Assembly (NCBI RefSeq): GCF_032678705.1
Contig: NZ_JAVTSS010000002.1
Span: 496,001-560,000 of the forward strand
DNA from: Pedobacter frigiditerrae
Lineage (GTDB): Bacteria; Bacteroidota; Bacteroidia; Sphingobacteriales; Sphingobacteriaceae
DNA length: 64,000 bases
Direction: 5' to 3'
Below the pieces are notes generated by a model, which was given only the letters and a program-made list of their open reading frames with translations, ran no database searches and was not told the DNA's origin. Positions 43,217-52,100 of the stretch are shown here, one piece after another (position 1 is the first letter of the stretch; each line of letters starts with the position of its first letter). Made by a program: the position numbers and the translations under genes.

Positions 43217-43258
43217 CATCCGATGAATATAAAGCGAATTGCAGATATTCATCGGATG
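43217..43258 (+). terminator. hairpin after hutU
   Basis: CATCCGATGAATAT (43217-43230) and ATATTCATCGGATG (43245-43258) form a perfect 14-bp stem 5 bases after the hutU stop. The tail is A/T-rich but has no long T run, so termination is likely but not certain. Confidence 0.6.
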
Positions 43259-43306
43259 ATTATCATAAAATTTTGTCCAATAATAATTTAATATTAAGTT
43301 TGTTGT

Positions 43307-43389
43307 AAGGAAATGGTGTCTTCCTATTTGAACCGCCCTAAAAAGCTGATGACGCCTGGTTATGAATGTAAAAACATTTAATCAGGGAG
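43307..43389 (+). promoter_or_regulatory. fluoride (crcB) riboswitch with ribosome-binding-site sequestering hairpin
   Basis: The aptamer shows AGGAA (43308-43312) pairing TTCCT (43321-43325), an ATGG loop, GGTGTC (43315-43320) pairing GACGCC (43351-43356) as pseudoknot, the AACCGCC strand (43331-43337), and the diagnostic CTGATG (43345-43350). This is the crcB motif core. Downstream, CCTGGTT (43355-43361) can pair AATCAGG (43380-43386) around an inner AATGT/ACATT stem, hiding the AGGGAG ribosome-binding site (43384-43389). The aptamer and this hairpin share 43355-43356, so fluoride binding would free the site: translational ON control. Confidence 0.82.
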
Positions 43390-43391
43390 TT

Positions 43392-44699
43392 ATGTCATTA
43401 AAGAAAGAAAAATCAGTCAGCAAAAAAATCAATCTTAATATTTTAGTTTTTTTCAGGAAATATCCTGCTGTTCCATACATCTTAAAATGGCTGTTTATCA
43501 GTTTAATTGTAGGAGGTTTAATTGGTACAGCATCTGCCGGATTTTTGCAATCTTTAGAATGGGTTACCAATTTCCGCGAAAATCATTTATGGATAATTGG
43601 CTTTTTACCAATTGCAGGTTTGCTTATTGGCTTGCTCTATTATTATTGGGGCAAAGATGTTGAAGCTGGCAACAATTTATTGATTGATACCATTCACGAG
43701 CCCAAACAAACTATTCCATTTAAAATGATGCCTTTTGTTTATTTAGGCACAATGGCTACACATTTATTTGGTGGTTCTGCAGGTAGAGAAGGTACTGCTT
43801 TACAAATGGCAGGCGCAATTGCAGACCAGCTGACCAAACCGTTTAAGCTAACTCCAGAAGAAAGAAAGATTTTAATTATTGCCGCAATTGCTGCAGGTTT
43901 TGGTTCTGTTTTCGGAACACCCTTGGCTGGTGCAATTTTCGGAATGGAAGTCTTTTTAATTGGAAAGTTAAAATACAATTCGATTTTTCCTGCATTTGCA
44001 TCGGCAATTATTGCAGATCTGGTAACCAAGCTATGGAACACACACCATACCGTTTATCACATCAACTTTGTTCCGAATGTTTCTTTCTTAAACCTTATTT
44101 ATGCAATAGTTGCAGGCATTATTTTTGGCTTATGTGCTGCTACATTTAGTAAAACCTTGCAGTTTGTAGGCGCTTTCTTTAAATCGAAAATAAAATATCC
44201 TCCACTTAGACCATTAATTGGTGGTTTAATTTTAGTCGTTATTATTTACTCATCAGGCACTACAAAATACATTGGTTTAGGTATTCCGACCATTGTTGAA
44301 TCATTTAACCATCAATTACCAACTTATAGTTTCGCCATTAAAATGGCATTAACTATACTCACTTTAGCCGCTGGTTTTAAGGGAGGCGAAGTAACTCCAT
44401 TATTTTTTATTGGTGCAACCTTAGGCAGTGCTTTGTCTTTATTTTTGCCTTTACCAGTTGGGCTTTTAGCTGGAATGGGCTTTGTTGCCGTTTTTGCTGG
44501 TGCAACCAACACTCCTTTAGCCTGTACAATTATGGCGATGGAATTATTTGGCAGCGAATGTGGAGTGTACGTTGCCATTGCCTGCACCATTTCTTATTTA
44601 CTTTCGGGCCCTACCGGAATTTATGGCAAACAAGTAATTGGAGAAGCTAAGCATAGCAGATTTAAGAATTATTTGAATAAACGAATTGGAGAGATTTGA
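43392..44699 (+). CDS. CLC-family protein, probably CLC-F fluoride/proton antiporter
   Basis: I start at the ATG at 43392 (MSLKKEKSV), 435 residues, because AGGGAG lies 2 bases upstream; the ATG at 43362 falls in the riboswitch's regulatory hairpin. CLC motifs are clear: GSAGREGTALQMAG (the GREG motif with T instead of P), GSVFGTPLAGAIFGMEV, GFKGGEVTPLFFIGATLG and FAGATNTPLACTIMAMELFG. There are about ten membrane helices. GREGT and the ATNTPLA context are features of the CLC-F branch that expels fluoride. Together with the fluoride riboswitch just upstream this makes fluoride export the likely role. No CBS domains are present. Confidence 0.88.
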   Translation: MSLKKEKSVSKKINLNILVFFRKYPAVPYILKWLFISLIVGGLIGTASAGFLQSLEWVTNFRENHLWIIGFLPIAGLLIGLLYYYWGKDVEAGNNLLIDTIHEPKQTIPFKMMPFVYLGTMATHLFGGSAGREGTALQMAGAIADQLTKPFKLTPEERKILIIAAIAAGFGSVFGTPLAGAIFGMEVFLIGKLKYNSIFPAFASAIIADLVTKLWNTHHTVYHINFVPNVSFLNLIYAIVAGIIFGLCAATFSKTLQFVGAFFKSKIKYPPLRPLIGGLILVVIIYSSGTTKYIGLGIPTIVESFNHQLPTYSFAIKMALTILTLAAGFKGGEVTPLFFIGATLGSALSLFLPLPVGLLAGMGFVAVFAGATNTPLACTIMAMELFGSECGVYVAIACTISYLLSGPTGIYGKQVIGEAKHSRFKNYLNKRIGEI

Positions 44700-44819
44700 C
44701 GGCTTAAATTAGAATAATTCTATCTCTATTTTATTGCAAATTCGTGATAAATAAAGTCTTAATTTTGAGTGGTTTCGGAAACCAAACCAACATTTTTTAC
44801 GTTTTTAAATAAAAAGAAA

Positions 44820-45473
44820 ATGGCAACTCAAGCGCAAATCAAAAAAGGTTATATCGATTACGTTTTAACACACGATGAGCAACCTAAATCAGTTTATAGT
44901 TTTGTTAAGAAGCTAAAAATAACAGAGGCTGATTTTTATGCTTTTTATGCATCATTTGAAAGCATCGAAAAGAACATTTGGTTTGAGCTTACTGTAGAAA
45001 CCATTGATGAGATTCAGAAACAAGAACTTTGGGAACAATATTCTTCGAGAGAAAAAATGCTTTCCTTCTTTTACAGCTATGTCGAGTTGCTGAAAAACCA
45101 AAGAAGCTTTGTAATTTATAGTCTAAAAAAACACGGCATCAGGTTATCAACTCCTGAAGTTTTATCTGGAGCTAAGCCGATTTTCGAAAACTTCGCAGAG
45201 CAAATTATCAATGAAGGCTTGGAAAGCGGCGAACTGGCCGAACGCAAATTCTTTAGCAAACGTTATAAAGATGCACTTTGGGTGCAATATGCATTCATCT
45301 TAAACTTTTGGGTTAATGATGACAGCAATGGATTTGAAAAAACCGATGAAGCCATTGAACGTGGGATTCAAGTTACGTTCGATTTATTTCAACGCTCTCC
45401 AATAGACAACCTTTTCGAATACGGAAAATTCCTTTCGCAAAACGGAAAGTTGAAAGAAAAGATGGGATTTTAA
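44820..45473 (+). CDS. TetR-type regulator, partner of ABC1 kinase
   Basis: I start at the ATG at 44820 (MATQAQIKKGYID), 217 residues; upstream in-frame Met adds no domain. Residues about 5-50 form a TetR-like but poorly conserved helix-turn-helix (IDYVLTHDEQPKSVYSFVKKLKITEADFYAFYASFESIEKNIW). The rest is an all-helical ligand-binding domain. It lies 5 bases before the ABC1-kinase gene on the same strand, so they are co-transcribed. A role in controlling lipid or quinone genes is possible from the partner only. Confidence 0.82.
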   Translation: MATQAQIKKGYIDYVLTHDEQPKSVYSFVKKLKITEADFYAFYASFESIEKNIWFELTVETIDEIQKQELWEQYSSREKMLSFFYSYVELLKNQRSFVIYSLKKHGIRLSTPEVLSGAKPIFENFAEQIINEGLESGELAERKFFSKRYKDALWVQYAFILNFWVNDDSNGFEKTDEAIERGIQVTFDLFQRSPIDNLFEYGKFLSQNGKLKEKMGF

Positions 45474-45478
45474 GCTGA

Positions 45479-46789
45479 ATGAAAGCACAAGAAACAATGC
45501 CTACCACAAAGGTGGAGCGCTCTGCAAAATTTGTAAAAACAGGATTTCAGATTGGCGGAAATTACATTAAACATTATTCAAAAAAAATCTTCAATCCAGA
45601 GCTTAGCCGCGATGAATTAAATGAAGATAATGCATCAGATATTTACAATTCTTTAAGCGAACTAAAAGGTTCTGCATTAAAAATTGCACAAATGCTCAGC
45701 ATGGATAAAAACATCCTGCCAAGAGCTTATGTAGATAAATTTACGCAATCTCAATACAATGCACCACCATTATCAGGACCGCTAATTGTCCGCACTTTCA
45801 CGAAAAGCTTCGGTAAAACGCCAGAGAAAATATTCGATAAATTTAACATCAAATCAACCCACGCCGCCTCAATTGGGCAAGTTCACGAAGCTGAATTAGA
45901 TGGCAAAAAGCTAGCTGTTAAAATCCAATATCCTGGCGTTGGCGATAGCATTTCATCAGACCTGAAATTGGTAAAACCTTTTGCATTCCGTTTATTAGGA
46001 ATGAGCGAAAAGGAATTAAACATCTACATCAAGGAAGTTGAAGAACGCCTACTAGAAGAGACAGATTATGAACGTGAAGTTCGTAGCTCTATCGAATTTG
46101 CTGAAGCTTGTAAAAACTTAGATAATGTGGTTTTCCCTAATTATTATCCAGCACTTTCTAGCAATAGAATTATTACCATGGATTGGATTGAAGGAATGCA
46201 TTTGAAAGAGTTTTTAAAGACCAATCCTTCGCAAGAATTAAAGAATAAAATAGGGCAGGCTTTGTGGGATTTCTATAATTTTCAGCAACACGAATTAAGA
46301 AAGGTTCATGCAGACCCACATCCAGGGAATTTCTTAATTACCAAAGATGAAAAGTTAGGTGCCATAGATTTTGGCTGTATTAAAGAAATGCCAGATGATT
46401 TTTATGAGCCCTTTTTCTCGCTAACTTCTACAGATTTATTCGAAGACAAAGAACAAACCATAAAGGCTTTTAGAAAGCTGGAAATGATTTTGCCAAATGA
46501 TACGCCAGCACAAATCGAGTTCTATTATACAGCCTACAAGGAAATGATTAGCCTTTTTGCTAAGCCATACATTACCCCAACTTTTGATTTTAGTCAGAAT
46601 GAATTTTTTGAAGGTCTGTACAACTACGGTGAAAAGATTGCTAAAATGCCTGAGTTTAAACAAGCCCGTGGTGTAAAACATTTCATCTACATTAACCGTA
46701 CAAATTTTGGCTTGTACAATATTTTGAATGAGCTAAAAGCAACCGTAAAAACAGATACTTTTAAACCTCACGTTTCTAAAAGTTTTTAA
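45479..46789 (+). CDS. ABC1/UbiB-family atypical kinase
   Basis: The 436-residue protein belongs to the ABC1/ADCK/UbiB family. It shows KIAQ at 68-71 (a variant of the hallmark KxGQ), the Ala-rich loop ASIGQVHEAEL (about 130-140), the nucleotide-binding lysine in LAVKIQYPGV (K148), HADPHPGNFLI, and the metal-binding IDFGCIKE. It probably acts in the cytoplasm at the membrane, as other members support quinone biosynthesis, but no ubiquinone genes are adjacent. Unlike UbiB it ends without a C-terminal membrane pair. The adjacent TetR gene suggests ligand-responsive control. Confidence 0.9.
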   Translation: MKAQETMPTTKVERSAKFVKTGFQIGGNYIKHYSKKIFNPELSRDELNEDNASDIYNSLSELKGSALKIAQMLSMDKNILPRAYVDKFTQSQYNAPPLSGPLIVRTFTKSFGKTPEKIFDKFNIKSTHAASIGQVHEAELDGKKLAVKIQYPGVGDSISSDLKLVKPFAFRLLGMSEKELNIYIKEVEERLLEETDYEREVRSSIEFAEACKNLDNVVFPNYYPALSSNRIITMDWIEGMHLKEFLKTNPSQELKNKIGQALWDFYNFQQHELRKVHADPHPGNFLITKDEKLGAIDFGCIKEMPDDFYEPFFSLTSTDLFEDKEQTIKAFRKLEMILPNDTPAQIEFYYTAYKEMISLFAKPYITPTFDFSQNEFFEGLYNYGEKIAKMPEFKQARGVKHFIYINRTNFGLYNILNELKATVKTDTFKPHVSKSF

Positions 46790-46839
46790 CAGACACACTT
46801 CAATTAATTTTTGAAAAGCAATATTGTGGTCAATCGGAT

Positions 46840-47100
46840 TGGTTCTGTCCCGCTATTCGCTTTACTTCGTGGGCAACCGCAAGGGTTGCCCCTACGTGTT
46901 CGCTGCTATCGGGTTTACTAAAATTGGCTTGTGCAACTATTTAGGGTTGCCTTGCACTGCCAACCGTAAATAGTTCAAAAGAACCTGCGTAAATTAAACC
47001 TGACAGCAGTGGAAATCCTTTTTGTATCGCTGTACTTCGACAGGCTCAGTATGACAGCGACGCAAAAAGATTGAAACGAATGGCAGGACTAAACATAAAT
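46840..47100. repeat. composite dispersed repeat between convergent genes
   Basis: This fills most of the 363-base gap. GGGCAACC/GGTTGCCC (46871-46878, 46884-46891) is a perfect hairpin with a 5-base loop. Then comes a long imperfect stem, CCTG (46999-47002)/CAGG (47084-47087), around TCGCTGT/ACAGCGA (47027-47033, 47054-47060) with TCAG inside. TCCCGCT ... ATCGGGTTTA (46844-46919) resembles the left edge of the window. Bases 46920-46995 hold no feature I can name. Confidence 0.6.
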
Positions 47101-47152
47101 TGAAACCCTGTCCTTGCTTTTCAAACAATTAGAAAAAGCAGTGTCAGAGTTT

Positions 47153-49921
47153 TTAAAACCTAAACATTGTATCCTTGCCACCAACTTTTTGTCCGAAGTT
47201 TTGGATGTTGTAAGTAAGTGTTACTAAAGCATGACGTCCCAAATTATTTGTTTGGAAATCGCGAACAGCATTTTCTGTGATATAAATGTATCTTCTGAAA
47301 TTTTGATTTAAGATATCGTTTACAGTGAATTTAAGCTGTGCCCTGTCATTTTTCATAAATAGGAAGGTTAATCCAGCGTTCCATAGTTTCTGATTATTAC
47401 TAACTCCACCAATTTCTTGTGTACTATACATATAGCGGAAATTTGTTTCCCAAACCATCTTTTTTGGCAACCTTACAATTAACTCTGTTTCGCTGTTGTG
47501 TGTGAAGAAACTAATATCGTTAAAAAATGAATTTTCATAATTACTCTTGTTAAAGCCCAAACTATAACTTTGCCCAAGTTCTAACTTATCGTTTAAATTA
47601 ATTCGCCCATTAATTCTTGGTGCGCCTTGGTAAATATGCGAAAAACTGCTGTTTCCATTAACTGAAACAATGTTTCTATTGTAGTTAAAATAGTAACCAC
47701 CACCAAGCGTAAATTGTCGCTTTGCAGTTTTAAAGTCTTTATTTATACTCCCGTTTGTGTGAAACTGTAAAATGCCGTCTGCATTAATTGGCCTGTTGGT
47801 TTGCACACCGTTTACAATTGTACGCTCCATAATCACACCATCATTTTGTAATGAACCGTTGGCATTTATGTTGTAGCTCATATTTCGCTTAGTATCGTAT
47901 TTATAAACATTGAGGTTCATTTGATGTGAACGTGCTGGCAAGAGATTTGAATTACCCAATTGCAACAATAAAGGATTTGTATTATTAGTTACCGGTTGGA
48001 TATAAGAAACACTAGGCTCTCTAAACGATGGTGTGTAGCTAAAACTATATGCTTTATAATTTATGGTTAATGAACCTGCAATAAATTGGAAATTTTGCTT
48101 AAATGATGGAAAACTACTAAAGCTATTTTCTAAATTAATTGTATTTAAAACTATACCTGGCTGGATAATTAAATCCTTAGTAGCCTTCCACCGTAAATTA
48201 ATTCGTCCATTGGCCTTGTATCCAGATTGTTGTACAGTTTGTGATAATGTTGGTATAGCAATGTCATAAATTTGGTTTAATGGGTTTTTATAAAATGTGT
48301 ATAATGCGTTTTCATTATCAATGTAATTACCGTTTAAAATAAATCTTAAACTCAGTTTCTTACTGATTGGTTCTGTATAATTAGCCGTTAAAAAAACTCC
48401 AAAATTGCGTATGTTATTATCACGAAGTTGGTCTAAAGTATTGGTTGATGACGGATTAAAAAAGTTGGTAATTGAATTGTTGAAATTATCACTTAAGTTA
48501 TCTTTTTGGGTAACGCTGACACTTGTATTAAATGTCCTGCCTGCTTTTTTACCGTCTTTCCATAAGCTTAGTAACAAAGAATAATCTGCATTATCACTCC
48601 TAAAATTAGAAGAGTTAACACTCGAATTAACCAGTTGATTACTGCCATTTTTACTATCAGTTACTTCATAATCTAAATTTTTTAATAAATTAAGGGTTAC
48701 GGTAGGTTCGAAAGTAAAGCTTGTTAAGCTATCTATTTTCCAATCTAATTTTGCGCCGAAGTTATGGTTCGTTCCCCTATTTCGCTTATCGTTGTTAGCA
48801 AGCGTATATAGTTTATCGTTACCTAAATTTTGATCATTACTGGTAAATTGTTCGGTTAAATTATCTACATACCCGAAAAAGTATTTTCCATTAATTTTAA
48901 TTCCTTTTTTGGTTAATGTATTAAAATTTGCGCCACTACCTGCAGATTTTTGTATGCCTGTAGCAGAGCCGCCAAATCCAATACCGTTTAAACTATAAGA
49001 ATCGCCATTAATATTAACTTGGTTAATTCCTGCCCTGCTAAAACCGCCTATGCGAGAAACGTCGCCAATACTAAAACCTGGCTTATTGATATTATTGCCG
49101 TAACCCAATACACTAACCTGAGTGGTGTCTCTAAAAAAGTTCATTATCCCGCCAGATTCAAAACGTTTATCTAATCCCAAACCTGCATATAATTTCCCAA
49201 ACGCACCTTGTTTTATAGCTTTTTTTAGCTTTAAATTAATCACTTGAGGTGTATTTCCTGCCACTAAATCGGGGTCTCTTCGCGTTGCTTCAGCATCATT
49301 ACTTATGGAAACTTTATCTATAATATTTGACGGTAGATTTTTAGTTGCCATTTGCTGGTCGCCACCAAAAAACTCTTTTCCATCTACTAAAATCCGACTC
49401 ACTGGCTTACCATTAACTTGTATGGTGCCATCTGCACCAACTGTAACTCCAGGTAATTTTTTCAATAAATCTTCTACAACTGCCGTTGGCAGAGTTTTGA
49501 AAGATTCTGTATTAAACTCAATGGTATCTTTACGTACAATAACTGGTGGTCGCTCAGAGAGGATAACTACTTCATTTAAGTTGTTTCGTTTTTCAGATAG
49601 CAATACGTTCCCCAAATTTAGATTAGGTTCAGCTGCTGTGATTGTGATTTCTTTTCTTAAAATATTATACATCCAAGCGTTAATTACTAATCTATATTTT
49701 GTGCCAATCTCAAGGTTATTAATTTTAAAAACTCCTTTATCATCTGATAATTTATAAGTGCTTAAAATGGTATCTGCTCCTTTAAAAACAGAAACGGTAG
49801 CATAGTTTAAAGTAGTTTTGTGATTGGCACTATCTAATAGAATGCCTGTTAAGCTGCCCTTTTGGGCAAACAACAAATTAGCAGTTAAAACGAATGCGAT
49901 GGATAGTAAGATTCTCTTCAT
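47153..49921 (-). CDS. outer-membrane beta-barrel protein (paralogue of the 2900 gene product)
   Basis: The start at 49921 (MKRILLSIAFVLTANLLFAQ) puts the signal peptide at the N-terminus and gives 922 residues; the 14 residues upstream lack features. A carboxypeptidase-like domain (about 22-115) is followed by the plug-like region NLNEVVILSERPPVIVRKDT ... LLKKLPGVTVGADG, LVDGKEFFGG, and a long barrel ending in VTLTYNIQNFG. It is the same architecture as the protein at 2900, sharing LLKKLPG and LVDGxEFFG, but no GLPGLI partner is adjacent. It may use a partner elsewhere or none. Confidence 0.88.
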   Translation of the reverse strand: MKRILLSIAFVLTANLLFAQKGSLTGILLDSANHKTTLNYATVSVFKGADTILSTYKLSDDKGVFKINNLEIGTKYRLVINAWMYNILRKEITITAAEPNLNLGNVLLSEKRNNLNEVVILSERPPVIVRKDTIEFNTESFKTLPTAVVEDLLKKLPGVTVGADGTIQVNGKPVSRILVDGKEFFGGDQQMATKNLPSNIIDKVSISNDAEATRRDPDLVAGNTPQVINLKLKKAIKQGAFGKLYAGLGLDKRFESGGIMNFFRDTTQVSVLGYGNNINKPGFSIGDVSRIGGFSRAGINQVNINGDSYSLNGIGFGGSATGIQKSAGSGANFNTLTKKGIKINGKYFFGYVDNLTEQFTSNDQNLGNDKLYTLANNDKRNRGTNHNFGAKLDWKIDSLTSFTFEPTVTLNLLKNLDYEVTDSKNGSNQLVNSSVNSSNFRSDNADYSLLLSLWKDGKKAGRTFNTSVSVTQKDNLSDNFNNSITNFFNPSSTNTLDQLRDNNIRNFGVFLTANYTEPISKKLSLRFILNGNYIDNENALYTFYKNPLNQIYDIAIPTLSQTVQQSGYKANGRINLRWKATKDLIIQPGIVLNTINLENSFSSFPSFKQNFQFIAGSLTINYKAYSFSYTPSFREPSVSYIQPVTNNTNPLLLQLGNSNLLPARSHQMNLNVYKYDTKRNMSYNINANGSLQNDGVIMERTIVNGVQTNRPINADGILQFHTNGSINKDFKTAKRQFTLGGGYYFNYNRNIVSVNGNSSFSHIYQGAPRINGRINLNDKLELGQSYSLGFNKSNYENSFFNDISFFTHNSETELIVRLPKKMVWETNFRYMYSTQEIGGVSNNQKLWNAGLTFLFMKNDRAQLKFTVNDILNQNFRRYIYITENAVRDFQTNNLGRHALVTLTYNIQNFGQKVGGKDTMFRF

Positions 49922-50099
49922 AAAATGGGATAAAACAAATAAAAGACACAACTCTTTTTGCAATGTTGCATCAAACCTAAAAAAATAGTTAATAAAAATA
50001 ATGCATTAACAGTTTTGTTACGAAACTCTTCGTAGATAGAATGGCTCATTATTTTAGTAAAGATGAATACAGGAAAAAATGGGATAGAATAGAATGTTC

Positions 50100-50195
50100 G
50101 TCATTGCGAATTTTGCGAAGCAATCTCCTTGCAGATTAGTATAAATCAATGTATGAGATTGCTTCGGGCGGTGAAGAACCGACCCTCGCAATGAC
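50100..50195. repeat. second GTCATTGCGA palindromic element
   Basis: GTCATTGCGA at the left and TCGCAATGAC at the right, with nested GAAGCAATCTC/GAGATTGCTTC. It is longer than the copy at 35355-35426 (96 versus 72 bases) because the central loop differs. It lies in the 296-base gap between two minus-strand genes; bases 49922-50099 hold nothing I can name. Confidence 0.75.
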
Positions 50196-50217
50196 GAAAC
50201 TTATTAAATCATTAAAA

Positions 50218-51885
50218 CTAATAAACCAACTTTCCAATGTAATAGTTAAAATCTACTTCGATATTATCCTTTGTTGCTCCTGCTAATTCAATAGGTTTAA
50301 ATACAGTTGTTAAATTATAGAACTTAAAATCTCCTCCTTTAACTTTCAACCTAACAGGCATATCAAATCCTTTAACATCGGCAATCCAACGAGCGCTAGC
50401 TTTGCCATCCAACACTCTAATCTCCAGAATTGGTAAATTCGTATACTTCAAATATTGGTCGAATACTTTAGTAAAATCTTTACCAGATTGTTTATTGATA
50501 TAACCGATTACATCTTCGGCATTAACTGTAGAATGATAAAATTCCTTGTTCAATCCTCTCAAAATCGAACGCCATTTTTCATCGTCATCAATGATGGTTC
50601 TTACCATATTCAACAGATTTCCGCCCTTTGGATACATATCTCCAGAACCTTCTCTGTTTACATTATAAATACCTTGAACGGGCGCTTGGTTTTGAATGGC
50701 CTTTCTGGTACCTTCTATATATTCTTGCCCTGCTTGTTTACCGAACATACTTTCTGTAAATAATGATTCTGAGTAATTGGTAAAGCTCTCGTGAATCCAC
50801 ATGTCAGCTAAATCTTTCGAGGTAATGTTGTTCCCAAACCACTCGTGACCGCTTTCATGCACAATGATGAAATCCCATTTTAAACCAACACCAGTTGTAG
50901 ACATATCCCTACCTAAATAACCATTTTGGTATTTATTGCCATAAGCTACGGCGCTTTGATGTTCCATTCCTAAATGTGGACTCTCCACTAATTTATAACC
51001 GTCTTCATAAAATGGATAAGGACCAAACCAATATTCAAAAGACTTTAACATCGGTTTTACATTTGCTGCAAATTGAACTTTGGCTTTCTCTAAATTCTCT
51101 GGCAATACCCAATAATCTAAAGTTAACTTGCCTTTCTCTCCTTCGTAAACATCATCAAAATGAACAAAGTCGCCAACGTTAAGGGCTACATCGTAATTGT
51201 TAATTGGATTTGCTACAAACCAATCGAAACAGGTATACCCATCTTTAAGTTCCGTTGTTTTTCTTAATCGCCCGTTAGAAATGTCTTTTAATCCCTTTGG
51301 CACACTAATACTGATTAACATACTATCAACTTCATCTGCCTGATGGTCTTTATTTGGCCACCAAATGCTTGCGCCTACACCCTGACAAGCAGTTGCTATA
51401 AATGGTTTGCCCGCAGCATCTTTTGAAAACACAAAACCTCCGTCCCAAGGCGCTCTTTTTGCAATGGTTGGATTACCAGAATAATATACCGTGAAACTAT
51501 TTTTATTTCCTTTTTTTACTAAGGGGAAGTTCACAAAAACAGCATTAATCTCTCTTTTAAAAGTTAATGGCTTACCTTGATAAACCACCTTTTCTATTTT
51601 AAAATTGGCAAATAAATCGAATTGTAATTTGGTAAAATCTCTAGTTGCCGTAAACTTAAATTCGTTAGAACCACTGATTGCTTTTTTATCGATATCTATT
51701 TTCAAATCGAGGTGATAATAGTTGATATCATAACAAGTTCGCATTGGCGATAGATAACCGCGAAGCGAATCGGCCCTGCCATATTTTTCTTTTTCTACCA
51801 ATAATTGCGCATTGGCGGATAAAGAAATAAGAAAAATAAATGCAAATAGGTAAATGATTTTGGAAAGTGATTGGCTGGTTTTCAT
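50218..51885 (-). CDS. M1-family metallopeptidase
   Basis: This 555-residue secreted zinc aminopeptidase has a signal peptide (about 1-26, ending SANA) and an M1 beta-sandwich (about 50-230). The catalytic domain has the substrate-site motif LGMEHQSAVAYG (306 onward, in place of GAMEN) and HEXXH at 343-347 (HESGH) with E366 completing the zinc site. A tyrosine in the later helical segment would stabilise the transition state. It is shorter than the classical aminopeptidase N, lacking the large C-terminal helical domain. It probably processes peptides in the periplasm or outside the cell. Confidence 0.93.
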   Translation of the reverse strand: MKTSQSLSKIIYLFAFIFLISLSANAQLLVEKEKYGRADSLRGYLSPMRTCYDINYYHLDLKIDIDKKAISGSNEFKFTATRDFTKLQFDLFANFKIEKVVYQGKPLTFKREINAVFVNFPLVKKGNKNSFTVYYSGNPTIAKRAPWDGGFVFSKDAAGKPFIATACQGVGASIWWPNKDHQADEVDSMLISISVPKGLKDISNGRLRKTTELKDGYTCFDWFVANPINNYDVALNVGDFVHFDDVYEGEKGKLTLDYWVLPENLEKAKVQFAANVKPMLKSFEYWFGPYPFYEDGYKLVESPHLGMEHQSAVAYGNKYQNGYLGRDMSTTGVGLKWDFIIVHESGHEWFGNNITSKDLADMWIHESFTNYSESLFTESMFGKQAGQEYIEGTRKAIQNQAPVQGIYNVNREGSGDMYPKGGNLLNMVRTIIDDDEKWRSILRGLNKEFYHSTVNAEDVIGYINKQSGKDFTKVFDQYLKYTNLPILEIRVLDGKASARWIADVKGFDMPVRLKVKGGDFKFYNLTTVFKPIELAGATKDNIEVDFNYYIGKLVY

Positions 51886-51982
51886 AAAGAATATCAGTTA
51901 AAAAAGACAAGCCAATTTAGTGAATAATTATGAAAGGGTTTATCAGAAATTAATCGGTGTTAAACGGATATTAACTTGGTTC

Positions 51983-52090
51983 CTTTAACGCAAAGAGCAC
52001 GAAGTTTCCGCAAAGTTAAAAAGCCATATTTCCTATCCTATTAAACTTTCTATTTTTTTCTTTGCGCTTTCTCAGCGTCCTTTGCGGTTA
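51983..52090. repeat. CGCAAAG-type inverted repeat
   Basis: CTTTAACGCAAAGAGCACGA (from about 51983) and CCGCAAAG on the left face TTTGCGC and CCTTTGCGGTTAA on the right. It is an imperfect palindrome spanning most of the 215-base gap between the peptidase and LEA-like genes. Fragments of the same family occur near 48 and 25935. Confidence 0.55.
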
Positions 52091-52100
52091 ATAACTACGC

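Noticed and set aside
43362..43391. ATG at 43362 as the CLC start
   Set aside because: It falls within the riboswitch expression platform and has no ribosome-binding site, while AGGGAG precedes the ATG at 43392.
44324..44590. 88-codon minus-strand frame within the CLC gene
   Set aside because: Antisense shadow of a hydrophobic, low-complexity coding region; the CLC reading is unambiguous.
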